Below, piece by piece: positions 8,506 to 18,211 of a DNA stretch of 64,000 bases. Made by a program: the position numbers and the translations under genes. The stretch is taken from NCBI GenBank assembly GCA_026713925.1, contig JAPONM010000018.1, positions 1-64,000 on the forward strand, written 5' to 3'. Numbering within the stretch: position 1 is the first letter of the stretch; each line of letters opens with the position of its first letter. Origin of the DNA: Gammaproteobacteria bacterium. GTDB lineage: Bacteria; Pseudomonadota; Gammaproteobacteria; UBA4575. The notes below the pieces were generated by a model, which made no database searches, was not told where the DNA came from, and worked only from the letters and a program-made list of their open reading frames with translations.

Positions 8506-9560
8506 GCCCGTGTCGCAGGATGGATACATGTCAGGTCCGGGTTGCCACGAATGATTTCATGATGAAACTGCTGCGGTTCAAACCCTTTCTGCACAAGCAG
8601 TTGCTGTACCAGCTTGGCAACCGGGTCGGGTGCAACAGTATACACTTGTGCATGCTCAAGGTGTTCAGCCCGGTACAGGGATGCAGACAGTTTCTCCTCG
8701 ATTTTCGCTATCCCTTCATACTGGCTGTCGAGGATGTCACTGGCATTCCGTGGCAGAAGGATGGGAAAATATTCAAGCTGGTCCAGGGCATCTGCCCATG
8801 AGCGGCACAGGTTGTCCAGATACAGACCGTCAGTCCCACATGCCAGCCAGTACAGATAGACTGCACGCTCACTGTCCTGCGCTGTGATGTGTTCCAGCAG
8901 GCTTTTCACTGCAGCAAATCCGGTATCAAAGGCGATCATGATCAGCGGACTGTCTCTGGATTCGTCTACTACGAAGTTGCCGTATGGTCCATGTATATTG
9001 AGCCAGGAGCCTACGCTCATACCTTTGAAAACCATACCGGTAAACGGGTCATCCTCCAGCCTGCGCACATGAAACTCGAGTCTTTTGTCATCGCATGGAC
9101 AGCTGGCAATGGCATACTCCTGTGACCCCTGCTCGTGACTCACACGCATGTACTGTCCCGCCAGGAATCTCAGACGCGCGGTACGCGGAACCTGTGTGGT
9201 AATGATGGCTAGCTCATTGTCCACCCGTTCAATTTTCCGAACCTTTACACGCAGGGTCTGGACCGGAATATCAGCCGGGCCGGTCGCAAATTCTGCATCG
9301 ATGACCACGTCACTCTGACATGCGGTGGAACACATCAACGCATGACCCTGGATTTTCTCGGCTTCACGTATCACAAAGTCATGCGTACGCAGTGCCCTTG
9401 TGGTGCCGCTTACGATTTTCGCCTTGCACAGGCCGCAATTGCCATTGCTGCAGCCATAGTTCAAAGGCACACCGGCGCGAATCGCGGCATCCAGGACCGA
9501 TTCATGCGGTTCGGCATGAAATGACTTTCCGGAAAATGCAAGCTGCACCTTAAAGGACAT
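8502..9560 (-). CDS. 2Fe-2S ferredoxin-FNR fusion oxidoreductase
   Basis: A flavin reductase with an N-terminal plant-type ferredoxin domain (ligands in CSNGNCGLC plus a later Cys in MCSTAC), an FAD-binding barrel (RFLAGQYMRV) and a C-terminal NAD(P)-binding lobe ending in the usual FEP-like segment. The layout resembles the CDP-6-deoxyglucoseen reductase/phenol hydroxylase reductase group, which passes NAD(P)H electrons to a partner oxygenase or iron enzyme. The partner is not adjacent, but the small Cys-rich protein downstream is coupled by a 4-nt overlap. The ATG at 9560 (MSFKVQLAF) is preferred over the one four codons earlier. Confidence 0.85.
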   Translation of the reverse strand: MSFKVQLAFSGKSFHAEPHESVLDAAIRAGVPLNYGCSNGNCGLCKAKIVSGTTRALRTHDFVIREAEKIQGHALMCSTACQSDVVIDAEFATGPADIPVQTLRVKVRKIERVDNELAIITTQVPRTARLRFLAGQYMRVSHEQGSQEYAIASCPCDDKRLEFHVRRLEDDPFTGMVFKGMSVGSWLNIHGPYGNFVVDESRDSPLIMIAFDTGFAAVKSLLEHITAQDSERAVYLYWLACGTDGLYLDNLCRSWADALDQLEYFPILLPRNASDILDSQYEGIAKIEEKLSASLYRAEHLEHAQVYTVAPDPVAKLVQQLLVQKGFEPQQFHHEIIRGNPDLTCIHPATRA

Positions 9561-9768
9561 GGTTTCAAGCAAAGGCGTGATCGTTCATTCAGGACAAATC
9601 ATACAAAATCTGCCCTGAATCATACATCACCGGAAATACCTCTTTCACAGGAGATTTGCACGAACATCAATCCTGAAGTATGTTGGCGAGCCAAGGTATA
9701 CCCGTATGCCTGATGAACAGTCCTGATCATGCCCTGTACAGTCATCCACACAAAACCTGGCAACTTTC

Positions 9769-10314
9769 ATGAGTTATTTTGATTTTTCTCATTATGCCCA
9801 CCTGCAGGTCGGCGTGGTCTCCGACACACATGGGCATATAGATGCGGGCGTACAAGACCGGCTGCTCGGGTGTGAACTGATCCTGCATGCCGGGGATATT
9901 GGCTCAAGCCGTGTACTGCACCAGCTACGGGGCATATGCCAGCACGTGATACCGGTGAGAGGGAACAATGACATCACCGGAAAGTGGCTCCCACAGGAGC
10001 ATGCAGAACTCGCAGCCATCAGTGAAACCGCCAAAGTACAGCTGCCCGGAGGCAGTATTGCGCTAACACACGGCGATGCGTTCAATCCGCCAGCCCGTCG
10101 ACACAAAAAACTGCGGCAACACTTTACGGATGCCACAGCCATCGTGTACGGGCACAGTCACGAGCTGGTTTGCGACCAGGAAGAGACACCCTGGGTCCTG
10201 AACCCGGGTGCGGCAGGAAAAGCCCGTGCGAAAGGCGGTGCATCCTGTTTGCTGATTTCGACAGCCACTCATCAATGGAAGGTCTGCAAATTCCGCGTCC
10301 GGAAACCTGCATAG
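9769..10314 (+). CDS. YfcE/MJ0936-type metallophosphoesterase
   Basis: A small calcineurin-like phosphodiesterase with all expected metal motifs in order: SDTHGH, HAGDIG, RGNND, THGD and GHSH. The C-terminus NPGA(A)G is also typical. Members hydrolyse phosphodiesters such as 2',3'- or 3',5'-cyclic nucleotide analogues in vitro; the natural substrate is not clear. About 200 bp upstream are non-coding. It converges with the DUF3301 gene. Confidence 0.88.
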   Translation: MSYFDFSHYAHLQVGVVSDTHGHIDAGVQDRLLGCELILHAGDIGSSRVLHQLRGICQHVIPVRGNNDITGKWLPQEHAELAAISETAKVQLPGGSIALTHGDAFNPPARRHKKLRQHFTDATAIVYGHSHELVCDQEETPWVLNPGAAGKARAKGGASCLLISTATHQWKVCKFRVRKPA

Positions 10315-10358
10315 CTGTTCTGTACAGCGACCGGGGCAAGGCCAAGGATTTTGCCAGA

Positions 10359-10697
10359 CTACCCTTCAGACGGCAAACAGCCCTCGATGATTTCGCCGTC
10401 AGGATGCAGCAGGGAAAGATACTCAAGCCTGCCGGCGGCAACTACAGCGACCCCGTAATACCGGTCCGTTCCCGCTATGCTGAATTCAAACACGTAAAAT
10501 CTGCGTATGCACAGCCGGGTCCTGGCAACCCTGCCCAGCAGAATTCTAGAAACATGCACGGACTGGTCCAGGAACTGCACCTGGTGCTGCGCGCAAAACC
10601 GGCGGCAATACCTGAGAGCCAGTTCCCGGCTCCGCAAACTGTCATACCAGTACCAGAGCCCGGCAACAAGTACAGCAATCGCTACCCAGATTTCCAA
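10359..10697 (-). CDS. DUF3301 membrane-anchored protein
   Basis: 112 aa: an N-terminal transmembrane helix (about residues 3-18, IWVAIAVLVAGLWYW) followed by a short soluble domain with RRFCAQHQVQFLDQSV and the RRFYVFEF strand that typify DUF3301. Function is unknown in the family. It follows adk by 29 nt in the same direction, as such genes often do in gammaproteobacteria. Confidence 0.8.
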   Translation of the reverse strand: MEIWVAIAVLVAGLWYWYDSLRSRELALRYCRRFCAQHQVQFLDQSVHVSRILLGRVARTRLCIRRFYVFEFSIAGTDRYYGVAVVAAGRLEYLSLLHPDGEIIEGCLPSEG

Positions 10698-10726
10698 TGT
10701 TCAATCAGCCGGATAGTCATGACCAG

Positions 10727-11401
<675 letters not shown>

Positions 11402-11491
11402 TCAGGGTAGCGGGTCGAATTTGATACGATGCCCGCACTCCGGTCTCGTTAAACTGGATGACAAAACAGATCAGTACACTCAAGGCAGGCC

Positions 11492-11842
11492 ATGACCCGC
11501 GTCCCGGATTATACAGGGGATGAACGAAACATCATTGAAAATACGGTGAATACCCGCTGGAAGAAAGACCCTGTGGAAATCCGGCTGGCTGATGTTGAGG
11601 TTCCACCGGACTCCGGCCTGCCCGGTTCCGGCTGGCAGGTGGGTGCCATTTCGTCATTATCAAAAGCGGTGAAAACCGCTGCCAATGCAGCTTATTTTAC
11701 TGGGAACTGGAACCGATGGGCACTGGAATCGAAAAGTATGGCACCCTGCAACAATGCTGCCACCACAGTTTTGCAGACCCAGGCAGATTATGAAAGGGTA
11801 CGCAACGAAGCCTTTTCTGAAAAACCGTATCCGAAAACCTGA
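11492..11842 (+). CDS. Hypothetical protein upstream of pfp
   Basis: A 116-aa hydrophilic protein with no recognised domain. The N-terminal part (DYTGDERNIIENTVNTRW) is helical and charged; the middle is rich in Ser, Ala and Asn. No signal peptide or membrane helix. It ends 23 nt before the PPi-PFK gene and reads in the same direction, so it may be co-transcribed. No function is proposed. Confidence 0.55.
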   Translation: MTRVPDYTGDERNIIENTVNTRWKKDPVEIRLADVEVPPDSGLPGSGWQVGAISSLSKAVKTAANAAYFTGNWNRWALESKSMAPCNNAATTVLQTQADYERVRNEAFSEKPYPKT

Positions 11843-11865
11843 AACACAACGAAGTCGAGGAGACC

Positions 11866-13128
11866 ATGAGCAAACGCAATGCATTCTATGCGCAGTCCGG
11901 GGGCGTAACCGCTGTCATCAATGCCACAGCATGCGGAGTGATTGAGACTGCGCGCAAACACAAGGACAAGATCGGCAAGGTGTACGCCGGGCGCAACGGC
12001 ATCCTTGGCGCACTTACCGAAGAGCTGATTGACACGTCGAAGGAATCCGCACGTGCGATCGCTGCACTGAAGCATACACCTTCCGGAGCCTTCGGTTCAT
12101 GCCGGTACAAACTGAAAAGTATTGAGGAAAACCGCGCACAGTATGAGCGCCTCATGGAAGTCTTCAGGGCGCACGATATCGGTTATTTCTTTTACAACGG
12201 GGGCGGTGACTCACAGGACACTTCACACAAGGTGTCACAGCTGAGCCGGAAAATGGGTTACCCGATCCAATGCATTGGAATCCCCAAAACCGTGGACAAC
12301 GACTTGCCGGTCACGGACAACTGCCCCGGATTTGGCTCAGTGGCAAAATACGTGGCCGTATCCATCAGGGAGGCTGCATTCGACGTCAAATCCATGGCCC
12401 AGACTTCAACCAAGGTATTTGTCATGGAGGTCATGGGGCGTCATGCCGGCTGGATCGCTGCTGCAAGCGGGCTCGCCGGCGAAGCGGATGGTGATGCACC
12501 TCATATCATCCTGTTTCCGGAAATTGCCTTTGACCGGGAACGGTTTCTGAGCCGCGTAAAGCATTGCGTGAACCACTATGGCTACTGCGTGATCTGCGTG
12601 TCGGAAGGCGCACGATACTCCGATGGCAAGTACCTGGCAGATGCAGGCAGTACCGACGCATTTGGCCACACGCAGCTGGGAGGTGTTGCACCGGTGGTGG
12701 CACACATGGTCAAGCAGGCACATGGCTACAAGTACCACTGGGCGGTTGCAGATTATTTGCAGCGTTCCGCCAGGCATATTGCTTCCGGGACGGATGTTGA
12801 GCAGGCTTATGCCATGGGCAAGGCAGCGGTTCGGTTTGCCTTGCAGGGCAAAACTGCAATCCTGCCCGTCATTGTGCGCACATCCAGCAAGCCCTATCGA
12901 TGGAAAATTGGCAGCACCTCACTGAAAAGGGTGGCGAATGTTGAAAGGATGATGCCGCGAAGCTACATCACAAAAGACGGCTTCGGCATCACCAAGCGCT
13001 GCCGCACATATCTTGCTCCGTTGATCAGGGGAGAGGCCTACCCCCCGTACAAAAATGGCTTGCCTCACTATGTCCAGCTCAAAAACATTCAGGTGCCCAA
13101 AAAACTGGACAGCGACTTCAGCATCTGA
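11866..13128 (+). CDS. pfp: 6-phosphofructokinase, pyrophosphate-dependent type
   Basis: 420-aa phosphofructokinase. The phosphate-donor loop reads NGGGDSQDT, and the substrate motif is PKTVDND with the Lys that marks the PPi-using class (ATP enzymes have Gly there). MGRHAGW and EGARYSDG complete the active site. PPi-PFK works reversibly in glycolysis and gluconeogenesis and, in autotrophs and methanotrophs, can also serve sedoheptulose-phosphate chemistry of the Calvin or RuMP cycle. Start ATG at 11866 after GAGGAGACC. No proton-pumping pyrophosphatase gene lies beside it here. Confidence 0.88.
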   Translation: MSKRNAFYAQSGGVTAVINATACGVIETARKHKDKIGKVYAGRNGILGALTEELIDTSKESARAIAALKHTPSGAFGSCRYKLKSIEENRAQYERLMEVFRAHDIGYFFYNGGGDSQDTSHKVSQLSRKMGYPIQCIGIPKTVDNDLPVTDNCPGFGSVAKYVAVSIREAAFDVKSMAQTSTKVFVMEVMGRHAGWIAAASGLAGEADGDAPHIILFPEIAFDRERFLSRVKHCVNHYGYCVICVSEGARYSDGKYLADAGSTDAFGHTQLGGVAPVVAHMVKQAHGYKYHWAVADYLQRSARHIASGTDVEQAYAMGKAAVRFALQGKTAILPVIVRTSSKPYRWKIGSTSLKRVANVERMMPRSYITKDGFGITKRCRTYLAPLIRGEAYPPYKNGLPHYVQLKNIQVPKKLDSDFSI

Positions 13129-13669
13129 AGCCCGGCATACAGGAGCCGTACTCCCATGGCTGCAGACAGGGCACGTGAACGGTTGCCAAACCCGGCACAC
13201 ATTGCAGGCGGCTACACCAAAAACGCCACCAAGCTGATTCTGGCCGAGGGATAAGGGGACGGCCGGCAAGCCTGTGAACCACTCATTTGCAAACCGGAAC
13301 CGGATTCAGCCTTTGATTTCAAGCCCGGCACGACTTTCAGGGGCCTGACTTCCGGCTGAGCACGGCGTGAACCCGACAAAAATAAGATGAATTTATAGCT
13401 TGCAAAGTTATAACTATTTGGAAATACAGCCTGAATGGTCTAGATTACGCGTGCTGTGCCGGTAAACCCTTACATTCAGGGAGCTATAAAGATTAGTTGA
13501 CAAGGGTGGGATTGCCTTACCTCATTAGATAAACGGCTCACCCTGGCAATCCGGCCTCATCCTGAACTGCTTATAAGGCTGCCTTAAACTGCCATAATTT
13601 TATTTTTGTTGAATCGTTACTGTATCGCTATCACACTTAACGCCATAAATCATAACTCTGGATCCAAAT
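13129..13669. other. Intergenic region upstream of aprM
   Basis: 540 bp without a convincing gene. The first 120 bp can be read on the plus strand as a short open stretch but show no family resemblance. The last 250 bp are AT-rich and presumably carry the promoter of the aprMBA operon; I could not fix a single -35/-10 pair with confidence. Confidence 0.5.
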
Positions 13670-14449
13670 ATGTTCACCAGCAATCCCTTTGCTGAACTCT
13701 CGGCTTACATCGCCAGCGGCGTGGCGCAGACCTACGTTGTAGTCATGTTTATTCTGGTCGTGGCAGGTACGTTGATTGACGTTATACATAAAAAAAGTGC
13801 CAAGTACTTTTTTGAAGACTGGCAAAAGTCGAAAAGCAAGGGGTCGAAGCAAGTCGGCAGCGGGGAAATCGTGTCCATGGCGGTACAAACCCTGGCAAGC
13901 GAGGTGTTGACGTCATCGGAATTTTGCGCAGCCCGGCGCAGAATCGCCCATCTGCTGACGATGTACGGTTTTGTCGCATACGTCGTCGCGACCGCCATCA
14001 TGGTATTCGGATACCCGACTTCCGCCAGTCCAACGCCTGTCATCTGGCCGGTGCTATGGCACATCGGGGCACTGATGGTCTGTGTTGGCGGCTACTGGTT
14101 CTGGTTCTTCATCCGGGTGGATGTTGCGGCCGAGGGCAATTCGCCATTTCGCATCATGCGCGCCGACCTGTTCATACTTTCGCTGCTCGCGAGCACCACA
14201 CTGGCCCTGGCATGGTCATGGCTGCAGACGTCGATAGCCGGATGGTTGGTTTTCGGGTTATATGTGCTTGCGACAACCGTACTGTTCGGATCCATACCTT
14301 GGTCCAAGTTTGCGCACATGTTCTTCAAACCTTCTGCCGCCTTGCAAAATAGGGTGGCTGAAGCAAGCGGCTCGCGAAGCAATTTACCGGCACCAGCCGA
14401 CAAGCCTGAGACCTTCGGCAAGGCGCCCGGGCTGCCGGAGAATTACTAG
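13670..14449 (+). CDS. aprM: AprM, putative membrane anchor of APS reductase
   Basis: A 259-aa integral membrane protein with about five hydrophobic helices (near residues 20-40, 95-115, 122-150, 165-185 and 190-210). It sits directly before aprB and aprA, the arrangement seen in sulfur oxidisers that have the lineage I enzyme, where AprM is thought to tie the cytoplasmic AprBA complex to the quinone pool in place of QmoABC. The C-terminal 45 residues are a hydrophilic, Pro/Ala-rich tail. Family assignment comes from context plus topology and the characteristic HLLTMYGFVAY and WHIGALMV segments. Confidence 0.85.
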   Translation: MFTSNPFAELSAYIASGVAQTYVVVMFILVVAGTLIDVIHKKSAKYFFEDWQKSKSKGSKQVGSGEIVSMAVQTLASEVLTSSEFCAARRRIAHLLTMYGFVAYVVATAIMVFGYPTSASPTPVIWPVLWHIGALMVCVGGYWFWFFIRVDVAAEGNSPFRIMRADLFILSLLASTTLALAWSWLQTSIAGWLVFGLYVLATTVLFGSIPWSKFAHMFFKPSAALQNRVAEASGSRSNLPAPADKPETFGKAPGLPENY

Positions 14450-14538
14450 TTAGCCCGGCCGGATTTTGGTCAGGCTATCATTTTGATCCTCATCATAAAG
14501 ATAATTGTTTACCCAACAACAGGAGTTGACAGAATATC

Positions 14539-15003
14539 ATGCCCACTTTCGTTTATATGACTCGCTGCGATGGTTGTGGTCACTGCGTTGATGTCTGTCC
14601 ATCGGACATCATGCACATCGATAAGACCTATCGTCGTGCCTACAACATTGAGCCCAACATGTGCTGGGAGTGTTATTCCTGTGTGAAGGCTTGTCCGCAA
14701 AACGCGATCGATTGCCGGGGTTACGCTGACTTCGCACCGCTCGGTCACAGTGTGAGAGCACTTCGTGAGGAAGAAAAGGGCACGATTTCCTGGAAGATCC
14801 AGTTCCGCGACGGCCGTGAAAAGAACTTTGTCTCGCCAATCCGGACGACCAAATGGGGAACCATTCCTTCGCCGGCTGACCTGAAGGCGCCCAGTGCAGA
14901 AGCGATGCAGTCTCAAGAGCTAGCGCACGAGCCGGATTCGCTCAACATCGATGGCGGACTGCCCACGCTGAAGACAGCATCACTCAAACAGGGAGCGGTC
15001 TAG
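14539..15003 (+). CDS. aprB: APS reductase beta subunit, first copy
   Basis: The iron-sulfur subunit that carries electrons from APS formation. Two [4Fe-4S] sets are intact: C10, C13, C16, C20 and C42, C45, C48, C52, the second in CWECYSCVKACP. The first set is compact, the form seen in sulfur oxidisers with AprM. The C-terminal tail (about residues 105-154) wraps the alpha subunit in known structures. It ends with TAG sharing one base with the GTG start of aprA, so the two are translated as a pair. Confidence 0.95.
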   Translation: MPTFVYMTRCDGCGHCVDVCPSDIMHIDKTYRRAYNIEPNMCWECYSCVKACPQNAIDCRGYADFAPLGHSVRALREEEKGTISWKIQFRDGREKNFVSPIRTTKWGTIPSPADLKAPSAEAMQSQELAHEPDSLNIDGGLPTLKTASLKQGAV

Positions 15004-16847
15004 TGGGGTGGTTTAATCGAAGAAAAACGGTTTTCGTGGATTCCGATGTGCTCGTCGTCGGCGGGGGTATGGCCGGCTGTGGTGCCACGTACGAATCCAA
15101 ATACTGGGGCCGTGACCTGAAGGTGGTCTGCGTCGAAAAAGCGAATATTGAGCGCAGTGGGGCGGTCGCCCAGGGCCTTTACGCAATCAACTGTTACATG
15201 GGCATGCAGTGGGGCGAGAATCAACCGGAGGATCATGTCCGTTACGCGCGTGGCGACCTCATGGGGCTTGTGCGGGAGGATCTGGGCTATGACATCGCCC
15301 GGCATGTCGACGCCACCGTGCACAAGTTCGAGGAGTGGGGTCTCCCCATGATGCGGGACCCGGAAACGGGGCGCTACCAGCGTGAGGGCAAATGGCAAAT
15401 CATGATTCATGGCGAAAGCTACAAGCCGATTGTCGCCGAGGCTGCCCGCAAGGCCGCCAACGAAGTCTATAACCGGATCATGGTGACTCACCTGCTGATG
15501 GACGAGACGAAAGCAAACCGGGTGGCCGGTGCCGTTGGCTTCAATGTCCGTACCGGTGATTTCTATGTATTCCGGGCGAAGGCCGTGATCGTCTGTGCGG
15601 GGGGTGCATCGCACATTTACAAGCCGCGTTCTGTGGGAGAAGGCATGGGACGTACCTGGTATGCTCCATGGAGCAGTGCTTCAGCCTATGCGCTGCCGAT
15701 ACTTGCCGGTGCCAAGATGACACAAATGGAGAACCGGATTGTTCTTGCCCGGTTCAAGGACGGCTATGGCCCGGTTGGCGCCTACTTCCTGCACCTTAAG
15801 ACCTATACCGAGAATGCGTATGGTGAAGAATACGAGTCCAAGTGGTATGAGCAAACGAAGGAGCTTGTGGGAGATTACATTGACAATCATCCGACCCCGA
15901 CCTGTCTGCGCAACCACGCTTTCCTTGAAGAAATGAAAGCGGGCAGAGGGCCCATTCGCATGGTAACCAAAGAGGCCTTCCAGGATCCGCATAAAGAGAC
16001 CGTGGGATGGGAGAACTTCCTCGGCATGACCATCGGGCAAGCGGTCGTTTGGGCATCGCAAAACATTGACCCCAAGCATACCAACCCGGAACTGACGACT
16101 TCCGAACCCTACGTCATGGGGTCTCATGCGACCTGCTCGGGCGCCTGGTCAAGTGGCCCCCCGGATTGTGCACCTTCCGATTATCAGTGGGGGTACAACC
16201 GAATGATGACCGTCGAAGGACTATTTGGCGCAGGCGATACGATCGGCGGCAGCGCACACAAGTTCTCGTCGGGGTCCTACACCGAGGGCCGGATTGCAGC
16301 CAAGGCGGCAGTTAATTACGTAAACGATCTGAAAAATGAAAAACTTCAAGTAAGCGAGAAACAGTATCAGGATTTGAAAAAGGTTATCTATCAGCCCCTG
16401 GAGACCTACGAGGTTGGTCGTAACGAGATCGTGGCAGGGACCGTCTCGCCAAGCTATATTTTGCCGATCCATGGTCTTCAACGTCTTGAAAAGATCATGG
16501 ACGAATACGTCGGCGGGATCAGCACGAACTATATGACCAATGAACCCTTGCTCACTCGCGGGCTGGAGTTGCTGGATATGCTGAAGGAAGACCTTAACTA
16601 TCTCGGGGCCGAAGACCTTCATCAACTGCAAAGGGCATGGGAGCTTCATCACCGGTTTATAGCCTCACAGTCAGTAACCCACCATACAATGTTCCGCAAG
16701 GAAACGCGCTGGCCCGGGTACTACTATCGTGGCGATCATCCGAAACTCGACGATAAGGACTGGCACTGCTTCACCCTGTCCCGCTATGATCAGGAATCCG
16801 ACAGCTGGGACATGGAGAAAGCTCCGGTTCACCACATAATAGACTAG
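15003..16847 (+). CDS. aprA: APS reductase alpha subunit, first copy
   Basis: The FAD subunit, running in the oxidative direction to join sulfite and AMP as APS. The dinucleotide-binding VVGGGMAGCGA is at residues 17-27, followed by the ERSGAVAQGLYAINCYMG substrate-site segment and the C-terminal HKFSSGSYTEGRIAAKAA. 614 aa, shorter than the second copy. The GTG start at 15003 overlaps the aprB stop by one base. It completes an aprMBA operon. A 7-bp hairpin follows the stop. Confidence 0.96.
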   Translation: MGWFNRRKTVFVDSDVLVVGGGMAGCGATYESKYWGRDLKVVCVEKANIERSGAVAQGLYAINCYMGMQWGENQPEDHVRYARGDLMGLVREDLGYDIARHVDATVHKFEEWGLPMMRDPETGRYQREGKWQIMIHGESYKPIVAEAARKAANEVYNRIMVTHLLMDETKANRVAGAVGFNVRTGDFYVFRAKAVIVCAGGASHIYKPRSVGEGMGRTWYAPWSSASAYALPILAGAKMTQMENRIVLARFKDGYGPVGAYFLHLKTYTENAYGEEYESKWYEQTKELVGDYIDNHPTPTCLRNHAFLEEMKAGRGPIRMVTKEAFQDPHKETVGWENFLGMTIGQAVVWASQNIDPKHTNPELTTSEPYVMGSHATCSGAWSSGPPDCAPSDYQWGYNRMMTVEGLFGAGDTIGGSAHKFSSGSYTEGRIAAKAAVNYVNDLKNEKLQVSEKQYQDLKKVIYQPLETYEVGRNEIVAGTVSPSYILPIHGLQRLEKIMDEYVGGISTNYMTNEPLLTRGLELLDMLKEDLNYLGAEDLHQLQRAWELHHRFIASQSVTHHTMFRKETRWPGYYYRGDHPKLDDKDWHCFTLSRYDQESDSWDMEKAPVHHIID

Positions 16848-16872
16848 GTATACGGGTCAAAATCGACATTCC

Positions 16873-16891
16873 CCGCTACGGCGTGTAGCGG
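16873..16891 (+). terminator. Hairpin after aprA (copy 1)
   Basis: A perfect 7-bp stem, CCGCTAC and GTAGCGG, with a 5-nt loop lies 25 nt after the aprA stop. No U-run follows, so it may protect or process the 3' end of the aprMBA transcript rather than act as a classical terminator. Confidence 0.4.
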
Positions 16892-17496
16892 CATGCCAGA
16901 GCGTATCGACGGTGGTGTGCTGCCTGGTACACAGCACGTTGCGCGTCCGCGACCCGGCCTGCAACGCAAATCTCTGCATTCCGGTCACAACAATGACCTC
17001 GGTAAAAAAATCGGAATTTTCTGGGTTTGTTGTCCCTGAAAAACCTCCAAAAACTTCATGACCTGTTGATTATGTTTATGTGGATAGCCTCTTGGGTGCT
17101 TCTTCTCAAGTTTTCGACTGCTGGAAATATGCCTTCACCAGCCGTTCGCACAGACGGCCTTTCTCGATTCAGAACCGGCGATGGACCGGATGTGTTCCAG
17201 TACTTGTTGAAAGCCGTCTGTCATTGACAGGTATCAGCAGCTAAATGTGTGCTATCGCTGCGATGAGGCATAAATCTTCCCCTTCCGAGGAGCGAGACGA
17301 CTATATTATTACTCGCTTTCTTTGTTCGCCCAAATTGCAGGTTACGGACTACAGTACAGGAAATTTCGCAACAAATTGTGAGAAAATCTCATCATGCCAA
17401 GATGTGTCACGGTGCAGCGTACCGCAAACAGCCAAATAACCCGGCTGTATTGCAGGAGTGGATGCTATGGCTCTGGTATAGGCCAATTGCTTGAGC

Positions 17497-17646
17497 ATGT
17501 TGACGTTCAATTCTATCGACGTGGAAATCGCCAATGCTGGCGGCGCAAGCATCTGCCAGACCGGCATCGTTCATACTCAAGGTGACAAGATTGAAGATCA
17601 GTGGAAAGCTTTGGGAACTATAATGCATCAGGCCAAGCACACCTGA
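17497..17646 (+). CDS. Possible small protein or gene remnant before aprB copy 2
   Basis: A 49-aa reading frame (MLTFNSIDVEIANAGG at the start, a single Cys near residue 20) between the two apr sets. The same frame upstream reads protein-like (VDAMALV) but is broken by TAG at 17479. It may be the end of a decayed gene. No clear ribosome site. The rest of the 16848-17676 interval holds nothing I recognise. Confidence 0.3.
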   Translation: MLTFNSIDVEIANAGGASICQTGIVHTQGDKIEDQWKALGTIMHQAKHT

Positions 17647-17676
17647 ATGACCAAATACCTTCGGAGGTTAGAAACA

Positions 17677-18141
17677 ATGCCTACATATGTGCGTACCGAC
17701 AAATGTGATGGATGCGAGGACCAGGACAAGGCCGCCTGCATGTATATCTGCCCTCATGACCTGATGCTTCTGGACAAGGACGGCTCCAAGACCGGACATG
17801 CCATGAAGGCCTTCAACCAGGAGCCGGAACAGTGCTGGGAATGCTATGCTTGCGTGAAGATTTGCCCGCAACAGGCCATTGAGTGCCGCCATTATGCTGA
17901 CGTGGTCCCGCTGGGTGCATCCGTGCAGCCGCTGCGCGGGACGGATTCCATCCTGTGGACCATCAAATTCCGTAACGGAATCATGAAGCGCTTCAAGTTC
18001 CCTATCCGCACAACGCCCGAAGGATCAGCCGACCCGTATGGCGGTGAACACGAAGCTGACATGGACGAACTTGCGGATCACAGCACCCTGTTTACCAAGG
18101 GCACACATGACTGTGACATGAGCCAGTTTCTCGAAAGCTAG
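17677..18141 (+). CDS. aprB: APS reductase beta subunit, second copy (SRB-like)
   Basis: Second AprB, 154 aa. The cluster ligands are C10, C13, C21, C25 and C53, C56, C59, C63. The 7-residue spacing inside the first set (CDGCEDQDKAAC) and the insertion between the sets match the sulfate-reducer/Archaeoglobus form, unlike copy 1. The start is the ATG at 17677, which has GGAGGT about 10 nt upstream; the frame is open 10 codons earlier. It is followed 70 nt later by its own aprA. No aprM or qmo genes accompany it. Confidence 0.94.
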   Translation: MPTYVRTDKCDGCEDQDKAACMYICPHDLMLLDKDGSKTGHAMKAFNQEPEQCWECYACVKICPQQAIECRHYADVVPLGASVQPLRGTDSILWTIKFRNGIMKRFKFPIRTTPEGSADPYGGEHEADMDELADHSTLFTKGTHDCDMSQFLES

Positions 18142-18211
18142 CAACAGAATTTCAGATACCAATGCGGGGTCAGAACCGGCCCGGTTTCTTCCAGTTTGAG
18201 GTCAATAACCA